A stretch of 47,736 nucleotides of DNA from positions 1 to 47,736 of the forward strand of contig CAJWAE010000006.1 of assembly GCA_913020075.1 (NCBI GenBank). The letters run 5' to 3'. The position numbers and the translations under genes were made by a program. Origin of the DNA: an uncultured Flavobacteriaceae bacterium. Lineage in GTDB: Bacteria; Bacteroidota; Bacteroidia; Flavobacteriales; Flavobacteriaceae. Shown here piece after piece: positions 12,281 to 20,712 of the stretch; the first letter of the stretch is position 1; every line of letters begins with the position of its first letter. The notes under the pieces are model-generated. The model saw nothing but the letters and a program-made list of their open reading frames with translations. It ran no database searches and was not told where the DNA came from.

Positions 12281-12288
12281 TAATTTTA
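12281..12288 (+). promoter_or_regulatory. Candidate -7 element upstream of idi (TAATTTTA, one mismatch)
   Basis: GTAATTTTAC context 6 nt before the idi ATG; the same 10-mer precedes guaA. Confidence 0.35.
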
Positions 12289-12294
12289 CACCGC

Positions 12295-12816
12295 ATGTTG
12301 GAAGAAAAAGTAATTTTAGTTGATGTATATGATAACCCTAAAGGTTATATGTCTAAAATTGAGGCACATGAAAAGGGAATTTTACATCGTGCTTTTTCGG
12401 TTTTTATTCTTAATGAAAAAAGTCAATTAATGTTGCAACAGCGTGCATTAAATAAATACCATTCTCCAGGTTTATGGACAAATACTTGTTGTAGTCATCA
12501 AAGAGAAGGAGAGGGCAATATAGATGCAGGAAAACGACGTTTAAAAGAAGAAATGGGCTTTATAGTTCCAATGAAAGCCCTATTTAGTTTCATTTATAAG
12601 GCATCTTTTGATAATGGTCTAACTGAGCATGAATTAGATCATGTACTTCTGGGTTATTACAATCATGAGCCAATAATTAATCCAAAAGAAGTAGCTGCTT
12701 GGAAATGGGTTGATTTAGATCAAATTGCTTCAGAAATAAAAGATACCCCTCAGCTTTATACTGTCTGGTTCAAAATCATTTTTGATCGTTTTTATAAATT
12801 CACAAAATTTAATTAA
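12295..12816 (+). CDS. idi: Isopentenyl-diphosphate delta-isomerase (type I, Nudix fold)
   Basis: EEKVILVDVYDNPKGYMSKIEAHEKGILHRAFSVFILNEKSQLMLQQRALNKYHSPGLWTNTCCSHQREGE; Cys and Glu motifs of Idi-1. Confidence 0.95.
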   Translation: MLEEKVILVDVYDNPKGYMSKIEAHEKGILHRAFSVFILNEKSQLMLQQRALNKYHSPGLWTNTCCSHQREGEGNIDAGKRRLKEEMGFIVPMKALFSFIYKASFDNGLTEHELDHVLLGYYNHEPIINPKEVAAWKWVDLDQIASEIKDTPQLYTVWFKIIFDRFYKFTKFN

Positions 12817-13223
12817 TGAAAGTAACTGTTAGTCGAAAAGCTCACTTCAACGCGGCACACCGACTTTATAATAAAGACTGGTCTGATGCCAAAAATGAAA
12901 ATATCTTTGGAAAGTGTTCCAATCCCCACTATCATGGGCACAATTATGAATTAATTGTTCACGTAACAGGTGAAATTGATCCTCAAACTGGATATGTAAT
13001 TGACATGAAATTACTTAAAAATTTAATTAAAACTGAAGTTGAAGATTTAATGGATCATAAAAATCTTAATGAAGAAGTAGCTGATTTTTTTGAATTGATT
13101 CCCACTGCCGAAAATATAGCGGTAGTTATTCACAATAAATTAAAACCGCATTTAAAAGAAGAGTGGAAACTATCAATTACCTTATATGAAACACCAAGGA
13201 ATTATGTTTCTTTTTCAGATTAA
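12816..13223 (+). CDS. 6-pyruvoyl-tetrahydropterin synthase / 6-carboxytetrahydropterin synthase family protein (CxxxxxHGH subtype)
   Basis: SRKAHFNAAHRLYN...FGKCSNPHYHGHNYELIVHVTGEIDPQTGYVIDMKLLKNLI...LMDHKNLN...PTAENIAVVIHNKL; start overlaps idi stop (TAATG). Confidence 0.93.
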   Translation: MKVTVSRKAHFNAAHRLYNKDWSDAKNENIFGKCSNPHYHGHNYELIVHVTGEIDPQTGYVIDMKLLKNLIKTEVEDLMDHKNLNEEVADFFELIPTAENIAVVIHNKLKPHLKEEWKLSITLYETPRNYVSFSD

Positions 13224-13281
13224 GAACATATTAAAAACATAATTTTCAAATAAAATAATTAATTAACTAAAAAAAGAAAAA

Positions 13282-13548
13282 ATGGCTAGTGTAAAACAAC
13301 TTAAAAAAGATCTTAACAACGATATCGGTGACTTAATTGAAGACGTATATATATGGGAGCTTTCTAATCCTGATGCCGATTTGTCTAGGAGCGAAAAGTT
13401 AATTGAAGATTCGATCAATGCTTTTGATGATATAATTATAAAAATTAATGCTGTTTCGGGAGAAAAAATTAAATCACAATTTAAAGTGATTGAAAAAGAC
13501 AAAAAACAAGTTCTTTCAGATTTACATAAAAAAGCTGAAAAACTTTAA
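13282..13548 (+). CDS. Hypothetical protein, 88 aa, charged and probably alpha-helical
   Basis: Clean ATG-initiated ORF MASVKQLKKDLNNDIGDLIEDVYIWELSNPDADLSRSEKLIEDSINAFDDIIIKINAVSGEKIKSQFKVIEKDKKQVLSDLHKKAEKL in the gap after the PTPS-like gene. Confidence 0.75.
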   Translation: MASVKQLKKDLNNDIGDLIEDVYIWELSNPDADLSRSEKLIEDSINAFDDIIIKINAVSGEKIKSQFKVIEKDKKQVLSDLHKKAEKL

Positions 13549-14282
13549 TTGATTATAGTTTCTGATCTTCTTTGCTCAAGAAAGTTTATAAATTCTTTAC
13601 CATATTTTGAATCTCTAACCTCTGATGTCATTTTAATAGCTATGGAATCAAGCAGAGAAATATTAGCATTATAGACTTTAGTTAAAGCTAGGTAAGGAGC
13701 AATATTTTGATCTGTATTTTGTGCTGCAAAGTTTATAGTATACAAATAACGTCTTTTAAGTAAATTATCAATTTTTTGTTGAATAGAATCTGATTTACTT
13801 GGATTACTGTTTTTCTGAGCTTCATAATAATCCTTAATTAACTGTAGATTTAGGTCGTTAAATTTCTTGTTAAAGGATAGGTATTCCTGAAGTAATTCTT
13901 GATTTCTTGAGCCTGATATTTTTGCACTACTTTCAAATGTTTTTAGTAGAGTATTGATCTCAATAGTTCCCTGTTCACCAAAGAATAATATTCTATCATT
14001 TAAACTGTCACCATCTTCTTTATTTAAGTATAAATAGAAAACTTCAGCAGTTTCAATATGTGTTTTAAATTCAAAGTTAGGTATTCCTTTTACTAAAATA
14101 GAATCAATATTAACTAACAGGGTATCATCAAACTTTTGAAGATATAAAGTTCCTTTTTTAAGTCCTTCAATTTGACCTTTAACTATCATTGTTTTATTTT
14201 TATTTTTTTTTACACTTGGTTGGCATGCGAAAGTTATTATCAAAATAAGTGTTGAAAGGATAAACGTAATAAGAGATTTCAT
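13545..14282 (-). CDS. DUF4369-like exported lipoprotein
   Basis: Starting at MKSLITFILSTLILIITFACQPS gives a lipoprotein signal peptide (lipobox FAC); KGQIEGLKKGTLYLQKFDDTLLVNIDSILVKG resembles DUF4369. Track start at 14303 is probably too long. Confidence 0.75.
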   Translation of the reverse strand: MKSLITFILSTLILIITFACQPSVKKNKNKTMIVKGQIEGLKKGTLYLQKFDDTLLVNIDSILVKGIPNFEFKTHIETAEVFYLYLNKEDGDSLNDRILFFGEQGTIEINTLLKTFESSAKISGSRNQELLQEYLSFNKKFNDLNLQLIKDYYEAQKNSNPSKSDSIQQKIDNLLKRRYLYTINFAAQNTDQNIAPYLALTKVYNANISLLDSIAIKMTSEVRDSKYGKEFINFLEQRRSETIIN

Positions 14283-14287
14283 TATTT

Positions 14288-16507
14288 TTAAATATTTAGC
14301 CAATAAGTTAATTTGAGGTTAAAACTACGATATCTTGGCGAAAAATTATCAGTAGTGATATAATTATCATTGTAAACTAAAAACAAATCAGAGAGAGGTG
14401 CGAATCGCCACTGAAATCTGGAATTTACACCTAAGTTCTCACCTTGAGAATTATATTGTACAAATGTTGTCCAAGATAGAGTTTTAGTAAATGTAAAGTC
14501 TAGCTTAGGGCTGACTAGCCAGATGTTCTTTGAAGAATAAGGCTTTGGTAATTTTATTTTATTGTAATTAACAGTTAAACTAGCATTAAAAACAGGTTGT
14601 TTTCTCCAATTTATTTCATTCTCAACAGATAATTTATTCCCATTATAAAAAGAACCATAAGAGATTTCAGTATTAAAATTAAACATTTTACGCTGATCAG
14701 ATCGATACGAAATTTGCGCTTCAGTAAAATCATAACTTGTATTTCCTGGTAAATCAATACCATCGCTACTTCTTGTTGGGTCAAAGCCATCTGTTAAAAA
14801 TTCATAGCGGTTAGTCAGTCTAAATTGAAAGTTTGTGCTATTGAGATAGTTTTTTCTTATTGAGGTAATAAACCATCTATCTGTAAGCTTATAGCTCAAG
14901 CGAGGATTAAAAACTAGAAATGAACGTTCACTGATTTCATAGCTGTTAATATTAGGATTTTTTGGATAAATCCTAAAAGTATAATTGGGGCTTACTTTTA
15001 AAAAACCTGTTCTTCTATAAAAACCAAGATCTGAACGAAAATCTTCACCACCATGAATCAATTCTAGTGAAGCTCTATGTCGCAAAGTGTTGCGTTGTAA
15101 TTTCATTCCAGAGATCATATCGTCTTCATCCAGTCCTTCAGTAAAGGATTTGTGAAAAAACATTCTACCTGACCATTTACTATCTTTAGTTGCTAAATTA
15201 TATTCTATCCCTGTCACACTATTTTTACGCTCTTCTTTGCTAATAAAATCATATTTATCTGTGGTGCGTCTGTCAATATAGAAAAAACTAATATTAGATC
15301 TCTCAAAGACTTTTTGGCGTAGCGTAAAAACAGTATTTAAATTAGAAGGGATTTCGTTTGCGATATCAGCATCTGTTAAAACATTTAATAGACCTATTCG
15401 AAGATTTGAGTTTAATTTCCCACTTAACCTTGCCCCTGCAATAATTTTATTTTCAATTGTGTTTCCATTTAGATCTTCTGCTACACCAATTCTTCTTGAA
15501 AAGAATGGTGTTACGTCGCCATACGCACCAAAATCTTTAAATAAATCATCATTTTGAGTAAAAAATTGTCTTTTTTCTGGAAGAGATATTGCAAATCGAG
15601 TTAGATTAACTACTTGATCATCAACCTCAACTTGAGAAAAATCAGGATTTAAAGTAAGGTCAAGATTCAGGGCATTTCCAATAGGTATTTTAGCATCTCC
15701 ACCTACAGAGAGTTTATTTTCTTGTGTATTGTTTACAAAATCTTTTTGAGATGACCCGCTTAGATAGGGGATTATAGAAATCGGTTTACGTGCTTTTTTT
15801 AAAGGTTTTTCAAAAATGATTTTACCCATGAAACCAAGATTTCCAACTGTTTGATTCTGAGGAGTTCGAATCCAAATACTGTGCTCATTGCCTTGGTTAT
15901 TCTTTCTGTAAAGATTAAAACGCCATGAGGTGTTCTTGTTGTCATAGAAAAAAGCACTTAAAGGTATTTTTATTTCAGCAGTATATTGATCTTCTTCAAT
16001 ACTTGTTTCTACTGTCCATTTTGTATCCCAAGCGTAATTCCTATCTGATCTGTAATTTTGATTACCCCCTGAAATAAGACCTTCAGCTTTTAGTCCCAAT
16101 GGATTTGTAGCAAATGAGAAAGCATTTGTTCCGTCGTTAAAAGTATCAAAAAGTAAAGTAATATAATCCGCTCCATACGTATTAAAATCTCTTTTGAGGT
16201 TTGGAGTAGTGAAGTTAATTCCATTGGTTTTGGAAACAATCAAAATATATAAATTTTGATCATCTCGAAGCATTTTAAATTGTGTTTGTTTTTTTGCTTT
16301 CAGGCTATCTGAGGGTCTCCATTGCCAAAAATCATTTGCCCAATTGGCTTTTTTCCATATTGCCTCGCTAGCTTTACCATCAATCTCGATATCTTTTTCT
16401 ATTGAGTAAACTACAATTTGTTTCTCTTTTTCTTGAGCAATAATAGAGTATGGTAAAATTACAAAAAGAAGGCAATATATTATAATTAGGATTTTAGTGT
16501 TTTGCAA
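14288..16507 (-). CDS. Carbohydrate-binding family 9-like / DUF5916 domain outer-membrane protein
   Basis: Signal peptide (ILIIIYCLLFVILPYSIIAQ), N-terminal CBM9-like DGKASEAIWKKANWANDFWQWRPSD, C-terminal beta-barrel-like alternation ending in LTYWLNI. Confidence 0.85.
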   Translation of the reverse strand: MQNTKILIIIYCLLFVILPYSIIAQEKEKQIVVYSIEKDIEIDGKASEAIWKKANWANDFWQWRPSDSLKAKKQTQFKMLRDDQNLYILIVSKTNGINFTTPNLKRDFNTYGADYITLLFDTFNDGTNAFSFATNPLGLKAEGLISGGNQNYRSDRNYAWDTKWTVETSIEEDQYTAEIKIPLSAFFYDNKNTSWRFNLYRKNNQGNEHSIWIRTPQNQTVGNLGFMGKIIFEKPLKKARKPISIIPYLSGSSQKDFVNNTQENKLSVGGDAKIPIGNALNLDLTLNPDFSQVEVDDQVVNLTRFAISLPEKRQFFTQNDDLFKDFGAYGDVTPFFSRRIGVAEDLNGNTIENKIIAGARLSGKLNSNLRIGLLNVLTDADIANEIPSNLNTVFTLRQKVFERSNISFFYIDRRTTDKYDFISKEERKNSVTGIEYNLATKDSKWSGRMFFHKSFTEGLDEDDMISGMKLQRNTLRHRASLELIHGGEDFRSDLGFYRRTGFLKVSPNYTFRIYPKNPNINSYEISERSFLVFNPRLSYKLTDRWFITSIRKNYLNSTNFQFRLTNRYEFLTDGFDPTRSSDGIDLPGNTSYDFTEAQISYRSDQRKMFNFNTEISYGSFYNGNKLSVENEINWRKQPVFNASLTVNYNKIKLPKPYSSKNIWLVSPKLDFTFTKTLSWTTFVQYNSQGENLGVNSRFQWRFAPLSDLFLVYNDNYITTDNFSPRYRSFNLKLTYWLNI

Positions 16508-16587
16508 TTTTTTTTTTAAAAATTAAAAATACTTAATCTTTATATGACAGATTCATTTTAATAAGGTTTAATTTTAAAAAAAAATTC

Positions 16588-17370
16588 ATGAAAATTCTCC
16601 TCTATTTTATAATATTCCCAACATTTTTTATAAATAAACCTGTCGACGATCAATATATATGGGGAGCTACAGGACATCGTGTTGTAGGTGAAGTGGCTTC
16701 AAAACATATATCAAAAAGAACAAAAACGGCAATAAAAAAACTTTTGGGAGGTCAAAGTTTGGCTTATATATCAAATTATGCAGATGATATTAAATCAGAT
16801 AAGCGATATCGATCTCTCGGTCCATCTCACTATGCAAATTTAAACCTAAATGAAAGTTATTTATCAAGTAAGAAAAATACAAAAGGAGATATTGTAAAAG
16901 CTATTTCTAAATGTATTTCTGTTTTAAAAAATAAAAACGAAAGCTATGAAAACAAACAATTTAATCTTAAACTTTTAGTCCATTTCATTGGTGATATGCA
17001 TCAGCCAATGCATTTTGGGAAAGAAGAAGATAGAGGAGGAAATATGATTGAAGTTACTTGGTTTGGAAAAAAATCAAATTTACATCGAATATGGGACAGT
17101 AATATTATTGATAGTAATCAAATGAGTTACTCGGAAATTTCATATAATTTACCTTCCCTAACTAAAAAGGAACTATTAAGTATTAAAAAGGCATCGCTTT
17201 CTATTTGGATAGAAGAGTCACATTTAATAACAAATAAAATTTATACCAGTTTGCCTAAAAATAAAAAATTGGGATATGCTTATCGTTATGAATATTTTGA
17301 TATTATCCGTTTACAGTTGCTTAAAGGAGGACTAAGACTAGCTTATGTTTTGGATGAAATATTTAAATAA
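16588..17370 (+). CDS. S1/P1 nuclease family protein
   Basis: Mature N-terminal Trp after signal (WGATGHRVVGEVASKHI), NYADDIKSD, HFIGDMHQPMHFGKEEDRGGNMIEVTWFGKKSNLHRIWDSNII. Confidence 0.94.
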   Translation: MKILLYFIIFPTFFINKPVDDQYIWGATGHRVVGEVASKHISKRTKTAIKKLLGGQSLAYISNYADDIKSDKRYRSLGPSHYANLNLNESYLSSKKNTKGDIVKAISKCISVLKNKNESYENKQFNLKLLVHFIGDMHQPMHFGKEEDRGGNMIEVTWFGKKSNLHRIWDSNIIDSNQMSYSEISYNLPSLTKKELLSIKKASLSIWIEESHLITNKIYTSLPKNKKLGYAYRYEYFDIIRLQLLKGGLRLAYVLDEIFK

Positions 17371-17989
17371 TCTTCCGAAAAGTTAGGTTAATTCTTGACT
17401 CTACAGGACGAGCTGTTTTTGCTATTTTATGTAACCAATATTTTTGTGTAGTTCCTTCCATAATCATTAGACTTCCTGTAGTTAGAGGGATTTTTAAAAA
17501 TAATTCTTTAATTGATTTGTGTTTCATGTGAAAAAATCTGGATGCTCCAAAGCTAACAGATGCAATTACAGGATTTTCACCTAATTCTTTTTCATTGTCG
17601 GAGTGCCATCCATTGCTGTCTTTTCCATCGCGATATAAATTGAGTAAAACAGAATTAAAATCATAATTACAAACCTTTGAAATTTTTTGTTGAATAGAGA
17701 TCAATTGAGGTGTAATCATATTTGGATGCATCCTAATTCCTGAGTAGCTATATGTTTGGCTATTGTTTGAAAACAATGCAGTAAGTCTTGGCTGAGCATA
17801 GGTTTTTCCAAAAACGGTTATGTTGTCCTGTTGCCATGAGGTTTGGAGATAAAGTTCTTCAAAAATAGTTTTCGTCTCTTCTTCTGAATAGAAATTTTCA
17901 AAATAACGCAATGTAGTGTCCTGAAACAAGTTGACTGTTCCGTCCTTGTGTATGTTTAAGGATTCTGACATAAGTAAGACTTCAAACAT
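17363..17989 (-). CDS. Alpha-ketoglutarate-dependent dioxygenase AlkB family protein
   Basis: NGWHSDNEKELGENPVIASVSFGASRFFHMKHK (HxD) and QKYWLHKIAKTARPVESRINLTFRKI (distal His, RxxxxxR-type motif). Confidence 0.92.
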   Translation of the reverse strand: MFEVLLMSESLNIHKDGTVNLFQDTTLRYFENFYSEEETKTIFEELYLQTSWQQDNITVFGKTYAQPRLTALFSNNSQTYSYSGIRMHPNMITPQLISIQQKISKVCNYDFNSVLLNLYRDGKDSNGWHSDNEKELGENPVIASVSFGASRFFHMKHKSIKELFLKIPLTTGSLMIMEGTTQKYWLHKIAKTARPVESRINLTFRKII

Positions 17990-17999
17990 TATTGAAATT

Positions 18000-18024
18000 A
18001 AATAACCGCCCGAAGGCGGTATTT
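18000..18024 (-). terminator. htpG terminator with UUCG-type loop
   Basis: Minus strand AAATACCGCC-TTCG-GGCGGTTATTT immediately after the htpG stop. Confidence 0.8.
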
Positions 18025-18025
18025 A

Positions 18026-19912
18026 TCATTTGATTAAATCAACGCTTCTTTGAATAAATTGAGTAAGCGCTTCCCCTTTTAATTGATTCTGCGAAAGTCT
18101 GGCTAAATCTAAAGCTTGTTGTATTATCCTTTCTCTTTTTTTTGTGGTCTTTGTAGATAAAATTTGTCCAACTAATTCATGATTTGTATTTACTGTAAGA
18201 GTGAACATGTCAGGCATATTACCCATCATCATTCCTCCTCCACCTCCAGTTTGTTGCATTTCTTTCATTCGTCTCATGAATTCTGGTTGTGTTAATACAA
18301 AAGGTAAGCTTTGACTATCCATAGGTTCTAGTTGAACGGTATAACCGCCCTCCGAAACTACGGATTCAATCAAAGGTTTTAAAGTCTCTTTTTCTTTGTC
18401 AGATAATTTAGAGACTGATACTTCATCTTTTTTGATTAAATTTTCAATAGTATCACCATCTACTCTGGCAAAAGAAATATTTTCTTTATTACCTTCTAGT
18501 TTTTGAATCAAGTGGCCTACAATTTGAGAATCTAGTAGAAGCACCTTATAACCTTTGTTTTTTGCTTGAGTTAAATAACTATGTTGTTCTTCTATATTTG
18601 ATGCATAAAGGATGACAAGCTTATCGTCTTTATCAGTTTGAGTTTCTTTAATGGCTTCTTTAAGTTCTTCAAAGGTGAAATATTCTCCTTCTGTAGTAGG
18701 GTAAAGTGCAAATTTTTCTGCTTTTTCAAAAAATTTATCTTCACTCAACATCCCATATTCAATGACAACTTTAATGTCATTCCATTTTTCTTCAAAAGCT
18801 TTTCTATCTTTCTTGAATAAACTGTTTAGTTTATCAGCTACTTTTCTTGTGATGTAATTACTGATTTTTTTAACAGCTGCATCAGCTTGTAAATAACTCC
18901 TTGAAACATTAAGTGGAATGTCGGGTGAATCAATTACTCCTCTGAGCAATGTCAAAAATTCTGGAACAATTCCTTCAACATTATCTGTAACAAAAACTTG
19001 ATTTTGATACAACTGAATACGATCTTTCTGAACGTTTAGGTCATTATTGAGTTTAGGAAAGTAAAGAATTCCTGTCAAATTAAAAGGATAGTCAACATTC
19101 AAATGAATATTAAATAAAGGCTCTTCAAATTGCATTGGATATAATTCCCTGTAGAAACCCTTATAGTCTTCTTCTTTTAGGTCTGCCGGCGTTTTGGTCC
19201 ATGCAGGATCAGGATTATTGACAATATTGTCTACAGTTATAGTTTCTGCTTTAGCATCTTTGGCGGCACCTTCAGGGAGAGGTAAGGTTTCTTCACGTGT
19301 TCCAAATTGAATTGGGATAGGCATGAATTTATTATACTTATTGAGCAATTCATTAATACGAGACTCTTCTAAAAATTCTTTTGAATCTTTATCAATATGA
19401 AGTATAATTTCTGTTCCTCTAGAAGTTTTATCAGATTCCTCCAATGTATATTCTGGAGAACCATCACAAGTCCAATGAGCTGCTGGACCATCTAAGTGTG
19501 ATTTAGTGATAATTTCAACTTTTTCAGAAACCATAAAGGCAGAATAGAAACCTAGACCAAAATGTCCTATAATTCCAGTATCCTTAGCTGAATCTTTATA
19601 TTGTTCTAGAAATTCTTCTGCACCTGAAAAGGCAACTTCATTAATGTATTTTTGAACTTCCTCTTTCGACATTCCAATACCTCTATCTATAATATGAAGT
19701 TTTTTGGCTTTTTTATCAATTTTAATTTCAATCTTTAATTCGCCTAAATCACCTTTGATTTCTCCAAGACTACTTAGGTGATTGATTTTTGTTGTAGCAT
19801 CAGTCGCATTAGAAATAAGCTCTCGTAAAAAAATTTCGTGATCACTGTATAAAAACTTTTTTATCAGTGGGAATATATTTTCTACAGCAACATTGATTTT
19901 TCCTGTACTCAT
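18026..19912 (-). CDS. htpG: Molecular chaperone HtpG (Hsp90)
   Basis: MSTGKINVAVENIFPLIKKFLYSDHEIFLRELISNATDATTKI, DRGIGMSKEEV, GHFGLGFYSAFMVS. ATG at 19912 preferred over the track start at 19951. Confidence 0.98.
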   Translation of the reverse strand: MSTGKINVAVENIFPLIKKFLYSDHEIFLRELISNATDATTKINHLSSLGEIKGDLGELKIEIKIDKKAKKLHIIDRGIGMSKEEVQKYINEVAFSGAEEFLEQYKDSAKDTGIIGHFGLGFYSAFMVSEKVEIITKSHLDGPAAHWTCDGSPEYTLEESDKTSRGTEIILHIDKDSKEFLEESRINELLNKYNKFMPIPIQFGTREETLPLPEGAAKDAKAETITVDNIVNNPDPAWTKTPADLKEEDYKGFYRELYPMQFEEPLFNIHLNVDYPFNLTGILYFPKLNNDLNVQKDRIQLYQNQVFVTDNVEGIVPEFLTLLRGVIDSPDIPLNVSRSYLQADAAVKKISNYITRKVADKLNSLFKKDRKAFEEKWNDIKVVIEYGMLSEDKFFEKAEKFALYPTTEGEYFTFEELKEAIKETQTDKDDKLVILYASNIEEQHSYLTQAKNKGYKVLLLDSQIVGHLIQKLEGNKENISFARVDGDTIENLIKKDEVSVSKLSDKEKETLKPLIESVVSEGGYTVQLEPMDSQSLPFVLTQPEFMRRMKEMQQTGGGGGMMMGNMPDMFTLTVNTNHELVGQILSTKTTKKRERIIQQALDLARLSQNQLKGEALTQFIQRSVDLIK

Positions 19913-20032
19913 AATTATTATTTGTTTTAATAATAGCAAAAAAAATACCATTCTAGTTTAAGTGACAAGATGACACTTCTTTTGTTTTTATTATTTTATG
20001 TTTAATATAATCGTTAAAATAATAAACAGTAT

Positions 20033-20040
20033 TATATTTG
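20033..20040 (+). promoter_or_regulatory. Candidate Bacteroidota -7 element (TATATTTG)
   Basis: Exact TAnnTTTG, 15 nt before ATG 20056. Confidence 0.45.
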
Positions 20041-20055
20041 TTTTTATTTAAAGAT

Positions 20056-20712
20056 ATGGCCAACAAAACACAAACAATAGAGCAAAAAATATTTGAAGCA
20101 TATAGCAAAGAGGTCTTAGAAAACGAAAAAGAACCAAAGTCAGTCTTCTTGTTTTGTAAAAATACGGCAATAAAAGAATCTGATTTTTATAATCATTTTG
20201 CGTCTTTAGAAAACGTTAAAGATCGAATTTTTTGTCAGTTTTTTGATAATACTATTTCCCTAATAACTAAAGAAAAAGGTTTTAGCACTCAACTGCCTCA
20301 AGAGAGACTTCTATTGTTTTATTATACCTTTTTTGAGGTTTTATTATTAAACCGTAGTTATGTATTGTTCGTGCTTCAAGGGTCTGGAAATGATTTACAA
20401 CGATTAACTACTTTAAAAGGATTACGATTTTCGTTTAAAGAGTTTGCATCTGGACTAATTCAAGATGGAAATGCAACAAAGCTTTCCCGTTTTACTAAAC
20501 ATCCAGAGGTGTTGTTTTCTGAAGGAGTTTGGATACAACTTTTATTTCTTCTTAAATTTTGGATAGAAGACACCTCACATAGTTTCGAAAAAACAGACAT
20601 GGCAATCGAAAAGTCAGTTAGAACTGCTTTTGAGTTATTTGATAATAAATCTCTAGATAGTGTAATTGATTTAGGAAAATTCCTTTGGAAGGAAAAAAAT
20701 AAGATGGCCTAA
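20056..20712 (+). CDS. TetR/AcrR-like transcriptional regulator (divergent)
   Basis: MANKTQTIEQKIFEAYSKEVLENEKEPKSVFLFCKNTAIKESDFYNHFASLENVKDRIFCQFFDN: TetR-like N-terminal helical layout (xxDFYNHFxSxExV). Confidence 0.75.
   Translation: MANKTQTIEQKIFEAYSKEVLENEKEPKSVFLFCKNTAIKESDFYNHFASLENVKDRIFCQFFDNTISLITKEKGFSTQLPQERLLLFYYTFFEVLLLNRSYVLFVLQGSGNDLQRLTTLKGLRFSFKEFASGLIQDGNATKLSRFTKHPEVLFSEGVWIQLLFLLKFWIEDTSHSFEKTDMAIEKSVRTAFELFDNKSLDSVIDLGKFLWKEKNKMA

Noticed and set aside
13263-13502. Minus-strand 79-aa ORF opposite the 88-aa hypothetical gene
   Set aside because: The plus-strand ORF has the better composition and start context; the antisense translation is Ser/Ile-rich shadow sequence.
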